Under the pieces are notes generated by a model. It saw only the letters and a program-made list of their open reading frames with translations, was not told where the DNA came from and did no database searches. From positions 1-64,000 of the forward strand of contig NZ_SISB01000024.1 of assembly GCF_004310295.1 (NCBI RefSeq): a DNA stretch of 64,000 bases, read 5' to 3'. This document shows positions 26,953 to 35,541 of this stretch, piece by piece. The position numbers and the translations under genes are program-made. This DNA comes from Pseudomonas sp. BGI-2. Lineage in GTDB: Bacteria; Pseudomonadota; Gammaproteobacteria; Pseudomonadales; Pseudomonadaceae. Each line of letters starts with the position of its first letter. Within the stretch, counting starts at the first letter, position 1.

Positions 26953-27678
26953 ATGCCTGTGATCAATTTCAACATCGCCCAATGGCGCGCGTGGGCCCCT
27001 GGGCTCGAAAGCGTGGACGATTGGCAGGCCTGGAGCCGACAACCGGTCGTTCTTCAGAGCAGCGATGCCGCCCCCGACGTGTCTTTTCTGCCGGCCATGC
27101 AACGCAGGCGGCTCAGCCGTCTGGCGCGGATGGCATTCAGCGTCGGCTGGCCCCTGGCCGATGGTCGCCAGGACCTACCGTTGGTCTTTATTTCCCGTCA
27201 TGGCGAAACACCCCGCACGTTCGAAATCCTGAGCGATCTGGCAGCGGACCAACCGTTGTCACCGACTCAATTCAGCTTGTCGGTACATAACGCGGTCATT
27301 GGCCTGTGGTCGATCATGCGCGGAGAAACCAGCGAAATGACCGCCCTTGCCGCCGCAGGCGATGGCCTTGAACACGGCATGCTAGAGGCCGCGGCGCTGC
27401 TTGCCGAAGGCGCGCCTGCGGTACTGCTGATCGTCACCGAAGAACAACCGCCCGAAGCCTATTCGGCATGGATCGAAGACGTGCCGTTTCCCTATGCCGT
27501 CGGTCTGTTACTGACACCGGGTACCGGCTGGCAGCTGTCCCTGAACAGCGGTCCGGATACGTTGTCCAAAGCCCAGTGGCCCCATGCCCTGAATCTCTTG
27601 CGTACCCTGCTTGGCCAGCAGACCACCTGCCAACATGCCTGGAAAAATCGTGTATGGACCTGGCAACGCAACCTGTAA
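26953..27678 (+). CDS. Aryl polyene chain-length factor (ketosynthase-like, ApeC type)
   Basis: 241-aa protein resembling the short N-terminal ketosynthase-like domain seen as chain-length factor in aryl polyene clusters. It has SVHNAVIGLWSIMRGETSEM where a ketosynthase would have its nucleophile region, and no catalytic Cys. ApeC partners the ketosynthase ApeO in E. coli. First gene of the operon, overlapping the next by 25 bp. The start at 26953 is an ATG after a GGGGCGGGAAGA stretch; the frame is open further upstream to 26911. Confidence 0.82.
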   Translation: MPVINFNIAQWRAWAPGLESVDDWQAWSRQPVVLQSSDAAPDVSFLPAMQRRRLSRLARMAFSVGWPLADGRQDLPLVFISRHGETPRTFEILSDLAADQPLSPTQFSLSVHNAVIGLWSIMRGETSEMTALAAAGDGLEHGMLEAAALLAEGAPAVLLIVTEEQPPEAYSAWIEDVPFPYAVGLLLTPGTGWQLSLNSGPDTLSKAQWPHALNLLRTLLGQQTTCQHAWKNRVWTWQRNL

Positions 27679-28463
27679 CCGGAAAAAACCGCGACGCCTA
27701 CTATTGGCGTTTGCTGGCCACCGCCGCAAGCTTCACCCTGTTCGGGCTGGGTGGGCTGTGCCTGCGGCTGGTGGTTTTCCCGTTGCTGAACTGCCTGCCC
27801 GGCGATGCGCAGACCCATCGATTGCGGGCACGGCAAACCGTCAGTCGCTGCTTTTGGTTTTTTGTCCGGTTCATGGCCCGCATCGGCGTACTGACCTACG
27901 ACATCCAGGGTGCGGAAAAGCTCGGTCGCCCGGGCCAGATGATCATGGCCAACCACCCGTCGCTGATCGATGTGGTGTTCCTGATCGGACTGGTGCGTCA
28001 CGCCAACTGCGTGGTCAAAAAAAGCCTCTGGGAGAACCCCTTCACCCGCGGTCCGCTGCGCCGCACCGACTACATCAGCAACGACGGCAGCATGGACATG
28101 CTCGACGCCGCGGCTGACGCACTGAAAAGCGGCCAGACCCTGATCATCTTTCCCGAAGGCACCCGCACCCAGCCAGGCGAACCGCCGGCCTTTCATCGGG
28201 GTGGCGCGGCAATCGCCCTGCGTGGTGCGAAAATTCTGACCCCGGTGATCATCAAGGTCAGCCCGACCACATTGACCAAGGCCGAACCCTGGTATCGCAT
28301 CCCGAAACGTCGCGTGCACTTCAGTTTCCGCGTTGGGGCCGATATAGACCCACAAGCCTTTGCCGCGTGCGGCCCTGCGCCTCAAGCTTCGCGCAAGCTC
28401 AACGATTATTTGCATTCTTACTTTATTAAGGAGCTCGCCGAAGATGAGCGATCTGCACCGTGA
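27654..28463 (+). CDS. 1-acyl-sn-glycerol-3-phosphate-type acyltransferase (ApeD type)
   Basis: 269-aa membrane-associated PlsC-family acyltransferase. It has an N-terminal hydrophobic segment (about 18-45), the HX4D motif NHPSLID (about 99-105) and the substrate motif FPEGTRT. In APE systems such enzymes are thought to anchor or esterify the polyene lipid. Its ATG lies inside the end of the chain-length factor gene, and it overlaps the first ACP gene by 20 bp. Confidence 0.87.
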   Translation: MDLATQPVTGKNRDAYYWRLLATAASFTLFGLGGLCLRLVVFPLLNCLPGDAQTHRLRARQTVSRCFWFFVRFMARIGVLTYDIQGAEKLGRPGQMIMANHPSLIDVVFLIGLVRHANCVVKKSLWENPFTRGPLRRTDYISNDGSMDMLDAAADALKSGQTLIIFPEGTRTQPGEPPAFHRGGAAIALRGAKILTPVIIKVSPTTLTKAEPWYRIPKRRVHFSFRVGADIDPQAFAACGPAPQASRKLNDYLHSYFIKELAEDERSAP

Positions 28464-28704
28464 AATCAAAGAACTGATCATCGAATCCCTCGGCCTCGAA
28501 GACATCAGCGCACAAGACATCGGCGATGACCAGACGCTATTCGGCGAAGGCCTGGGCCTGGATTCGGTAGACGCCCTGGAACTCGGCCTGGCAATCCAGA
28601 AAAAGTACGGCATCAAAATCGACGCCGACGCCAAAGACACTCGTAATCACTTCAGCAACGTGGCGAGCCTTGCGGCGTTCGTCACCGCAAAACAGGCAGC
28701 TTGA
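28444..28704 (+). CDS. Acyl carrier protein 1 (ApeE/ApeF type)
   Basis: 86-aa carrier protein with the phosphopantetheine serine in GLGLDSVDALELGLAI. The preceding AAGGAG lies within the acyltransferase coding end. It is one of two carrier proteins; APE systems use separate ACPs for priming and elongation. Confidence 0.92.
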   Translation: MSDLHREIKELIIESLGLEDISAQDIGDDQTLFGEGLGLDSVDALELGLAIQKKYGIKIDADAKDTRNHFSNVASLAAFVTAKQAA

Positions 28705-28713
28705 GACCGGACC

Positions 28714-28968
28714 ATGCAAACTCGTGACGACATTTTCAACACCCTGCGCGATGCCTTGGTCGAACTCTTCGAGCTGGACCCTGAGCGCGTGAGCCTCGAA
28801 TCCAATCTGTATCAGGATCTGGAAATCGACAGCATCGACGCCGTCGACCTGATCGACCACATCAAGCGTCAGACCGGCAAGAAAATCGCCGCCGAAGAAT
28901 TCAAATCGGTGCGCACCGTCAGCGACGTGGTCGAGGCGGTCTACCGTCTGGTTCAACCGGCCGCATGA
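28714..28968 (+). CDS. Acyl carrier protein 2 (ApeE/ApeF type)
   Basis: 84-aa carrier protein with the phosphopantetheine serine in DLEIDSIDAVDLIDHI. It differs strongly from the first ACP, which suggests distinct partners. It overlaps the following membrane protein gene (ATGA). Confidence 0.92.
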   Translation: MQTRDDIFNTLRDALVELFELDPERVSLESNLYQDLEIDSIDAVDLIDHIKRQTGKKIAAEEFKSVRTVSDVVEAVYRLVQPAA

Positions 28969-29510
28969 GTCGACTGATCGGCCTTGGCCTGCTGCTGGCG
29001 GGCCTGCTGTACCCCTTTGCGGTGTATTTCGGCATGGAACACTTTGCTCCGTGGCAGTTCGGTCTGCTGCTGGGCAGCCTGTGGCTGGCCCGGGCGCTGC
29101 TCGGTGCGCGTCGCCCCGGCAGCCTGTGGATGGCGCTCACCGCGATTGGCTTTTGCCTGTTGCTCGCGCTGTTCGACAGCCCGTTGTTGCTGCGTTGGTA
29201 CCCGGTGCTGATCAGCGCGTTCATGCTTGGGCTGTTTGGCCTGAGCCTGAAAATCGGACCGCCGATGGTAGAGCGCTTGGCACGCCTGCGTGAACCGCAG
29301 TTGCCGGCCAGGGCGATTGTTTATACCCGCCAGGTGACGATCGTCTGGTGTGTGTTTTTCCTCTGTAACGGTTTGCTCGCCGCCGCCCTGACCCTATGGG
29401 CGCCGCCGAGTTGGTGGATGTTGTACACCGGCCTGATTTCCTATGGATTGATGGGCCTGCTGTTTGCCATTGAATGGCTCATACGACAACGGGTACGAGG
29501 CCACCCATGA
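28965..29510 (+). CDS. COG4648 integral membrane protein of APE cluster (ApeG type)
   Basis: 181-aa inner-membrane protein with about five hydrophobic helices and the motif GLGLLLAGLLYPFAVYFGMEH. COG4648 proteins occur almost only in aryl polyene and xanthomonadin-like clusters. The biochemical role is unknown. It is coupled to neighbours on both sides by 4-bp overlaps. Confidence 0.85.
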   Translation: MSRLIGLGLLLAGLLYPFAVYFGMEHFAPWQFGLLLGSLWLARALLGARRPGSLWMALTAIGFCLLLALFDSPLLLRWYPVLISAFMLGLFGLSLKIGPPMVERLARLREPQLPARAIVYTRQVTIVWCVFFLCNGLLAAALTLWAPPSWWMLYTGLISYGLMGLLFAIEWLIRQRVRGHP

Positions 29511-31189
29511 ATTGGATAACACTTGAGCAGCTGTTGCTCAAGGCTCAGCCGGAGCGTGCCGTAACGGCCGAACCGGCGTTGAATCACGCACACCTGTGCG
29601 AACAGGCGTTGAGCCTCGCGGCCGGCCTGCAATCCCAGGGCGTGCAGCGCATTGCCGTGCACCTTGAAGACGCCGCTGACCTGGCGATCGCCCTGTTCGG
29701 TGCCTGGCGTGCCGGGGTCAGCGTGCTGTTGCCTGCCGACCTGCAACCGCAGACTCGCCAACGCTGGTCGAGCGAAGTCGATCTGTGGCTGACCGATCTG
29801 GCCGATGACGCGCACCTCATCGATTATCGGCATGCGCCAATGTCCCCAGCGGCACTGGATCTGGATGCCTGTCAGCTAAGCCTGTGTACGTCCGGCTCCA
29901 GCGGCGAACCCAAGCGCATCGACAAAACGCTGCGCCAGATAGCCAATGAAGTTCAGGCGCTGGAACAGCTCTGGGGCGCCGATCTGGGCCAGGCGTGCAT
30001 CATCGGCAGCGTCGCCACCCAGCACATCTACGGTCTGCTGTTTCGGGTGCTGTGGCCGTTGTGCGCCGGGCGCCCGTTCGTGCGCAAGCAACTGGCCTTC
30101 CCGGAAGACTTGCAGCGCGCCAGCCGCGAACATCCGGCGTTCGCCTGGGTCGCCAGCCCAGCGCTGCTCAAGCGCATGGGCGACAACCTCGACTGGCCTG
30201 CCTTGAGTGCGGTTCGCCGAGTGTTCTCCTCCGGTGGCGCGTTACCGGCCGAGGCCGCGCTAAGCCTTCACGAGCGCCTGCAGCAATGGCCGACGGAAAT
30301 CCTCGGCAGCTCGGAAACCGGTGGCATCGCCTGGCGTCAGGGGCACGATCTCTGGCGGCCGTTCGCTGACGTTGAGCTGAGTCAGGACAGCGATGGCGCG
30401 CTGCTGATCACCTCTCCTTACTTGCCGGCCGGCCACATCGAACACAGCGCTGATGCCGCCAGAATCGCTGCCGACGGCAGATTCGAACTGCTCGGACGGC
30501 TGGACCGGATCGTCAAACTGGAAGAAAAACGTATCTCGCTGCCGATGCTGGAAAACGCGCTGATGGACCATGACTGGGTCGCAGAAGCCCGCCTCGGTGT
30601 GGTCCAGGAAAACCGTGCCTCGCTGGGTGCGCTGCTGGTGCTGACGGACGCAGGCCTGCATGCCTTGCGCAATCAGGGCCGACGCACCCTTACGCAAGAA
30701 TTGCGTCAGCACCTGAGCCAGCATTGCGAAGCCCTGGCCCTGCCACGACGTTGGCGATTGCTGCGGCAGCTGCCCTTGAATACTCAAGGCAAACTGCCTC
30801 AAGCCGACGTCGAAGCCTTGCTGCTGGCCCCCCGCCCCAAGGCGCCGGAAGTGTTGGAACAGGTCGAATTCGAAGGTGAGTGGAGCCTGCAACTGGCGGT
30901 GCCGCCGGACTTGGCCTACTTCAGCGGACACTTCCCCCAAACGCCGGTGCTGCCTGGTGTGGTGCAGGTGGATTGGGCGCTGAGCCTTGGCCAGCAATTG
31001 ATGGACCTGCCGGCCAAATTCGCCGGCATGGAAGTGCTGAAGTTCCAGCAACTGGTGCGCCCGGGCGATGAAGTCCAGCTGCACCTGCGCTTTGACCCGG
31101 AGCGCGGCAAACTGTATTTCGCCTATCGCAATGAAACCGCGACGTGCTCCAGTGGGCGGATTTTGCTGGAGGCGTCGCGTGATGCATAA
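29507..31189 (+). CDS. Fused acyl-ACP ligase and FabZ-like dehydratase (ApeH-ApeI fusion)
   Basis: 560-aa bifunctional protein. Residues 1-445 are an AMP-forming ligase with the P-loop CTSGSSGEPKRIDK (127-140), the aspartate of FELLGRLDRIVKL and a C-terminal lysine region (NTQGKLPQADVE). It should activate the aryl starter acid and load it onto an ACP. Residues 448-560 are a hotdog dehydratase with FSGHFPQTPVLPGVVQ (His475), the ApeI equivalent. In E. coli these are separate genes. The start overlaps the ApeG-type stop (ATGA). Confidence 0.9.
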   Translation: MNWITLEQLLLKAQPERAVTAEPALNHAHLCEQALSLAAGLQSQGVQRIAVHLEDAADLAIALFGAWRAGVSVLLPADLQPQTRQRWSSEVDLWLTDLADDAHLIDYRHAPMSPAALDLDACQLSLCTSGSSGEPKRIDKTLRQIANEVQALEQLWGADLGQACIIGSVATQHIYGLLFRVLWPLCAGRPFVRKQLAFPEDLQRASREHPAFAWVASPALLKRMGDNLDWPALSAVRRVFSSGGALPAEAALSLHERLQQWPTEILGSSETGGIAWRQGHDLWRPFADVELSQDSDGALLITSPYLPAGHIEHSADAARIAADGRFELLGRLDRIVKLEEKRISLPMLENALMDHDWVAEARLGVVQENRASLGALLVLTDAGLHALRNQGRRTLTQELRQHLSQHCEALALPRRWRLLRQLPLNTQGKLPQADVEALLLAPRPKAPEVLEQVEFEGEWSLQLAVPPDLAYFSGHFPQTPVLPGVVQVDWALSLGQQLMDLPAKFAGMEVLKFQQLVRPGDEVQLHLRFDPERGKLYFAYRNETATCSSGRILLEASRDA

Positions 31190-31212
31190 CCTTGGTGAGT
31201 GCTGCGCACTCA

Positions 31213-31287
31213 ATCGCGAGCAGGCTCACTCCCACATTGGATATGTAAACAACGCGGCCCTACTGTGGGAGCGAGCCTGCTCGCGAT
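31213..31287. repeat. REPIN inside the aryl polyene operon
   Basis: Arms ATCGCGAGCAGGCTCACTCC and GGGAGCGAGCCTGCTCGCGA (reverse polarity, divergent subtype) surround a short centre. This 131-bp gap is the largest interruption in an otherwise overlapping operon and separates the ligase-dehydratase from the glycosyltransferase. Confidence 0.85.
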
Positions 31288-31320
31288 GCAGTCACCTCGG
31301 TTTTTCAGGCGTGCGCCGAC

Positions 31321-32055
31321 ATGCATAACCCCTGCGCAATCATCCCGGTCTACAACCACGAAACCGCGATTACCACGGTGGTCGACGCGTTGATCGCCAG
31401 CGGCCTGCCGTGCATTCTGGTAGACGACGCCAGCGACCAACCCTGCGCCAGAGTGCTCGACCGACTGGCCCAGCGTGAAATGGTCAACCTGATCCGCCTC
31501 GCCGCCAACCAGGGCAAGGGCGGTGCGGTCATGACCGGCCTGCGTGAAGCCTCGCGCCTGGGCTTCAGCCACGCCTTGCAGGTGGACGCCGATGGCCAAC
31601 ACGACCTGCAAGACGTCGCGACCTTCATCCAACAATCACGCGCTCATCCCAATGCGGTGATCTGCGGTTATCCCCAATACGACGCCAGCGTGCCGAAAGG
31701 CCGTTTGTACGCCCGCTACCTGACGCACGTGATGGTGTGGATCAACACGCTTTCATTGCAGATCCGCGACTCCATGTGCGGTTTCCGCGTCTACCCATTA
31801 CCCCCGACCCTGGCGCTGATCGACTCGGCGAAGATCGGCAAGCGCATGGACTTCGACTCGGACATCCTCGTGCGGCTGGCCTGGCGCAATCTGCCGATGC
31901 AGTGGCTGCCGACCAAGGTCCATTACCCGCTGGACGGTGTCTCGCATTTCCGTATGTTCCACGACAATGTGCTGATTTCGATCATGCACACCCGGCTGTT
32001 CTTCGGCATGTTGCTGCGGGCGCCGGTGATCCTCTGGCGACGGTGGCGAGCATGA
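31321..32055 (+). CDS. Family 2 glycosyltransferase of the APE cluster
   Basis: 244-aa GT-A glycosyltransferase: IIPVYNHETAITTVVDALI at the N-terminus, the metal-binding VDADGQHD (about 87-94), and a dolichyl-phosphate-mannose-synthase-like core. It ends in an amphipathic segment without a clear membrane anchor. It probably glycosylates the lipid or head of the APE product. It overlaps the next acyltransferase gene by 4 bp. Confidence 0.88.
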   Translation: MHNPCAIIPVYNHETAITTVVDALIASGLPCILVDDASDQPCARVLDRLAQREMVNLIRLAANQGKGGAVMTGLREASRLGFSHALQVDADGQHDLQDVATFIQQSRAHPNAVICGYPQYDASVPKGRLYARYLTHVMVWINTLSLQIRDSMCGFRVYPLPPTLALIDSAKIGKRMDFDSDILVRLAWRNLPMQWLPTKVHYPLDGVSHFRMFHDNVLISIMHTRLFFGMLLRAPVILWRRWRA

Positions 32056-32999
32056 GCAGCAACGCAGACAAACAGCACTGGGCCGACCGTCAGGAGCGCG
32101 GCAGTTTCTGGCTGATGAAGCTCACCGCATTCGGCGCCAAAGTGCTGGGCCGGCGGCTGCTGAGTCCGCTGCTGTACGGCATCGTTTTGTACTTTTTCCT
32201 GTTCGGTCGCAGCGCCCGCCGCAGCGCCTGGCAATACCAGCAGCGCCTCGCGGACTGGAGCGGTCGCAGCGAATTGCGTCCAACCCACTGGCGAGTGTTC
32301 AGCCAGTTCATGGCCTTCGCCGATTCGATGCTCGACAAACTCGACGTGTGGAACGGCAAGCTGAGCATCGAGCAGATCGAAATCGTCGACCCGGCGCTGC
32401 TGCGCACTCAGCTGCGCGGCACTCGCGGGCAGATGCTGGTGGGCGCGCACCTGGGCAATCTCGAAGTCTGTCGCGCCCTGGCGGAAATCGGTGAGAAGGT
32501 CACCATGAACGTGCTGGTGCACACCAAGCACGCCGAGCAGTTCAACCGTTTGCTGGACGAAGCCGGCGCGACCAATTTGCGGCTGATTCAGGTCAGTGAG
32601 CTGGACCCGGTGATCATGCTGCAACTGCATGAACGCCTGGAACGTGGCGAGTGGCTGGCGATTGCCGGCGACCGCGTCCCCTTGCATGGTGGGCGTAGCG
32701 TGACCGTGGACTTCCTCGGTCATCAGGCCGCGTTCCCTCAAGGACCGTGGCTGCTGGCCGGCTTGCTGAAATGCCCGATCCATCTGCTGATGTGCCTGAA
32801 GAAACCGACGGGCCAATATCGAGTGACCCTCGAACCGTTTGCCGAGACCGTGGTGTGGAAACGCAGCGACCGCGAACAGGTCATTCATCAGTGGGCTTCC
32901 CGCTACGCCGAACGCCTGGGTCACTATTGCCTCGAAGCGCCCCGACAATGGTTCAACTTTTACCCTTTCTGGAAGACCGATGACGACGCCAACGCTTGA
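32052..32999 (+). CDS. LpxL/HtrB-like acyltransferase of the APE cluster
   Basis: 315-aa lipid A biosynthesis-type acyltransferase. It has one N-terminal transmembrane helix (about 30-52), the HX4E motif in GAHLGNLEV and a C-terminal WFNFYPFW signature. In E. coli ApeJ combines glycosyl- and acyltransferase functions. Here they are two coupled genes, presumably acting on the glycosylated polyene lipid. Overlaps the ammonia-lyase gene by 20 bp. Confidence 0.87.
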   Translation: MSSNADKQHWADRQERGSFWLMKLTAFGAKVLGRRLLSPLLYGIVLYFFLFGRSARRSAWQYQQRLADWSGRSELRPTHWRVFSQFMAFADSMLDKLDVWNGKLSIEQIEIVDPALLRTQLRGTRGQMLVGAHLGNLEVCRALAEIGEKVTMNVLVHTKHAEQFNRLLDEAGATNLRLIQVSELDPVIMLQLHERLERGEWLAIAGDRVPLHGGRSVTVDFLGHQAAFPQGPWLLAGLLKCPIHLLMCLKKPTGQYRVTLEPFAETVVWKRSDREQVIHQWASRYAERLGHYCLEAPRQWFNFYPFWKTDDDANA

Positions 33000-34524
33000 G
33001 CCGGTAACCTTCGGCGAACTCCCTTTGCGCATCGAAGACGTGCTGGCCGCGGCCAACCGTCAGGTGCCGACGCAGTTGCAAAGCGACCCTGCGTACCGTG
33101 AGCGCATCGCCAAGGGCGCACGATTCCTCGATTCCCTGCTGGACAAGGAAGGCGTGATCTATGGCGTGACCACCGGTTACGGCGACTCCTGCGTGGTCGC
33201 GGTGCCGCTGCATCACGTCGAGGCGTTGCCCCGTCATCTGTACACCTTCCACGGCTGCGGCCTGGGCAAATTGCTCGACGCCCAGGCCACTCGCGCCGTC
33301 CTGGCCGCGCGTTTGCAGTCGCTGTGTCACGGCGTGTCCGGGGTGCGCGTGGAGTTGTTGGAACGCCTTCAAGCGTTCCTCGAACACGACATCCTGCCAC
33401 TGATCCCGGAAGAAGGTTCGGTGGGCGCCAGCGGTGATCTGACGCCGCTTTCGTATGTGGCCGCGACCTTGTCCGGCGAGCGCGAAGTGATGTTCCGTGG
33501 CGAGCGCCGACAAGCCGCCGACGTCCATCGCGAGCTTGGCTGGCAACCGCTGGTGCTGCGCCCGAAAGAAGCGTTGGCACTGATGAACGGCACCGCCGTG
33601 ATGACCGGCCTCGCCTGCCTGGCCTATGCCCGCGCCGATTACCTGCTGCAACTGGCCACCCGCATCACTGCGCTGAACGTGGTCGCGCTGCAAGGCAATC
33701 CCGAGCACTTCGACGAGCGCCTGTTCGCCGCCAAACCGCACCCGGGGCAGATGCAAGTCGCCGCGTGGTTGCGCAAGGATCTGGCGATCGACGCGCCGAC
33801 TGCACCGCTGCATCGCTTGCAAGACCGCTACTCGCTGCGTTGCGCACCGCATGTCCTCGGCGTCTTGGCCGACAGTCTGAACTGGCTGCGCTCGTTCATC
33901 GAAATCGAGCTCAATAGCGCCAACGACAACCCGATCATCGACGCCGAAGCCGAACGCGTGCTGCACGGCGGGCACTTCTACGGTGGCCACATTGCGTTCG
34001 CCATGGACAGCCTGAAAAACCTGGTGGCCAACGTGGCCGATCTGCTGGATCGCCAACTCGCGCTGCTGGTGGACGAGCGCTACAACCATGGCTTGCCGAG
34101 CAATCTGTCCGGCGCCACCGCTGACCGGGCGATGCTCAACCACGGCTTCAAAGCCGTGCAGATCGGCACCAGCGCCTGGACCGCCGAAGCGTTGAAAAAC
34201 ACCATGCCGGCCAGCGTTTTCTCGCGTTCCACTGAATGCCACAACCAGGACAAGGTGAGCATGGGCACCATCGCCGCCCGCGATGCGATCCGCGTACTGG
34301 AGCTGACCGAACAGGTCGCCGCCGCCACCTTGCTCGCCGCCAACCAAGGCGTGTGGCTGCGCAGCAAGGCCGAGGACGCGCGTCCGTTACCGCCAGCCCT
34401 GGCCGCCATGCACGAAGAGCTGGCAAAAGACTTCCCGCCGGTCATAGAAGACCGCGCCCTGGAAGGCGAATTGCGCCTGTGCCTCAAGCGTATCGCCGAG
34501 CAACACTGGAGGCTGCATGCGTAG
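32980..34524 (+). CDS. MIO-type aromatic amino acid ammonia-lyase
   Basis: 514-aa member of the HAL/TAL/PAL superfamily. The MIO cofactor comes from Ala150-Ser151-Gly152 in GSVGASGDLTPLS. The catalytic Tyr61 lies in IYGVTTGYGDS. It should deaminate a histidine-like or aromatic amino acid; in this operon the obvious product is 4-coumarate or cinnamate as aryl polyene starter. At the selectivity positions it has Phe90-His91, unlike Ser-His (HAL), His-Leu (bacterial TAL) or Phe-Leu (PAL), so the substrate cannot be read from the known code. The ATG at 32980 lies within the acyltransferase gene. No hut genes are nearby. Confidence 0.9.
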   Translation: MTTPTLEPVTFGELPLRIEDVLAAANRQVPTQLQSDPAYRERIAKGARFLDSLLDKEGVIYGVTTGYGDSCVVAVPLHHVEALPRHLYTFHGCGLGKLLDAQATRAVLAARLQSLCHGVSGVRVELLERLQAFLEHDILPLIPEEGSVGASGDLTPLSYVAATLSGEREVMFRGERRQAADVHRELGWQPLVLRPKEALALMNGTAVMTGLACLAYARADYLLQLATRITALNVVALQGNPEHFDERLFAAKPHPGQMQVAAWLRKDLAIDAPTAPLHRLQDRYSLRCAPHVLGVLADSLNWLRSFIEIELNSANDNPIIDAEAERVLHGGHFYGGHIAFAMDSLKNLVANVADLLDRQLALLVDERYNHGLPSNLSGATADRAMLNHGFKAVQIGTSAWTAEALKNTMPASVFSRSTECHNQDKVSMGTIAARDAIRVLELTEQVAAATLLAANQGVWLRSKAEDARPLPPALAAMHEELAKDFPPVIEDRALEGELRLCLKRIAEQHWRLHA

Positions 34525-34942
34525 CAAGGGAGTGCTTCACGCCGATACGGAAATCCTCGTGCCGTTCTTTGACGTCGACACCATGAACGTCGTTTGGCAC
34601 GGCCATTACGTCAAATACCTGGAAGTCGCCCGTTGTGCGCTGCTGGACAAGATCGGCCACAACTACATCGCCATGGTCGAGTCGGGTTACGCCTGGCCGG
34701 TGATCGACCTGCAATTGCGCTATGTGCGCGGCGCCGTGTTCGGACAGAAGCTGAACGTACGCGCCAATTTGGTGGAGTGGGAGAACCGTTTGAAGATCAA
34801 TTACCTGATCAGCGACCTGGAAACCGGTGAGCGTTTGACCCGCGCCAGCTCGGTGCAGGTCGCCGTCGACATGGGCAGCCGCGAAATGCAGTTGGCCTCA
34901 CCGAAGATCTTCACCGATGCCGTTGAAAGGATGCTCGCATGA
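34517..34942 (+). CDS. 4HBT-family acyl thioesterase (ApeK type)
   Basis: 141-aa hotdog thioesterase with the YbgC-like motif FFDVDTMNVVWHGHYVKYLE. It could release or proofread acyl groups on the APE carrier proteins. Overlaps ammonia-lyase and LolA-like genes on either side. Confidence 0.9.
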   Translation: MRSKGVLHADTEILVPFFDVDTMNVVWHGHYVKYLEVARCALLDKIGHNYIAMVESGYAWPVIDLQLRYVRGAVFGQKLNVRANLVEWENRLKINYLISDLETGERLTRASSVQVAVDMGSREMQLASPKIFTDAVERMLA

Positions 34943-35541
34943 ACCCGTTTTTCAAATGCCTCGGCGCGTTGGCACTGCTCGGGCTGTCATCGATTGCTCA
35001 CGCCTTCGATTTGCAACAGCTCAGCGATCAGTTGGCCAAGCCTGATGTGATACACGGCAATTTCATTCAGGAAAAACACCTGCGCGCGTTGCCCAAGCCG
35101 CTGACCAGCAAGGGCACGTTCGTCCTCGCTAAAAACCACGGATTGCTGTGGTTGCTGAAAACCCCGCTGCAACAGGATTACCGCATCAGCGCCAAAGGCA
35201 TCGCCCGACGTGACGCCAGCGGCTGGCAAATGCTCCCGAGCAAGAGCGCTGGCGCCGAGCAGAACCGTTTGTTCCTCGCCGTATTGCAAGGTGACAGCAG
35301 CGGACTGCAACGGGACTTTGAATTGTCCCTTAGCGGCGACGCGCAGAACTGGAAGCTGACACTGATCCCGCGCTCATTGCTGCTCAAGCAGGTGTTCAAC
35401 CAGATCAGCATCACCGGCAGCGAATTGGTACACAGCATCGAACTGCTGGAAACCCAGGGCGACAGCACCTTTTTGCGCATGCAGGACAGCACCAGCGCCC
35501 AACCGTTGAGCGACACGGAGCAACATGACTTTGCCGAGTGA
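34939..35541 (+). CDS. LolA-like outer-membrane lipid carrier (ApeL type)
   Basis: 200-aa periplasmic protein with signal peptide (MNPFFKCLGALALLGLSSIAHA) and LolA fold features (VIHGNFIQEKHLRALPKPLTSKG). It is thought to carry the APE lipid from the exporter to the outer membrane. Confidence 0.9.
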   Translation: MNPFFKCLGALALLGLSSIAHAFDLQQLSDQLAKPDVIHGNFIQEKHLRALPKPLTSKGTFVLAKNHGLLWLLKTPLQQDYRISAKGIARRDASGWQMLPSKSAGAEQNRLFLAVLQGDSSGLQRDFELSLSGDAQNWKLTLIPRSLLLKQVFNQISITGSELVHSIELLETQGDSTFLRMQDSTSAQPLSDTEQHDFAE

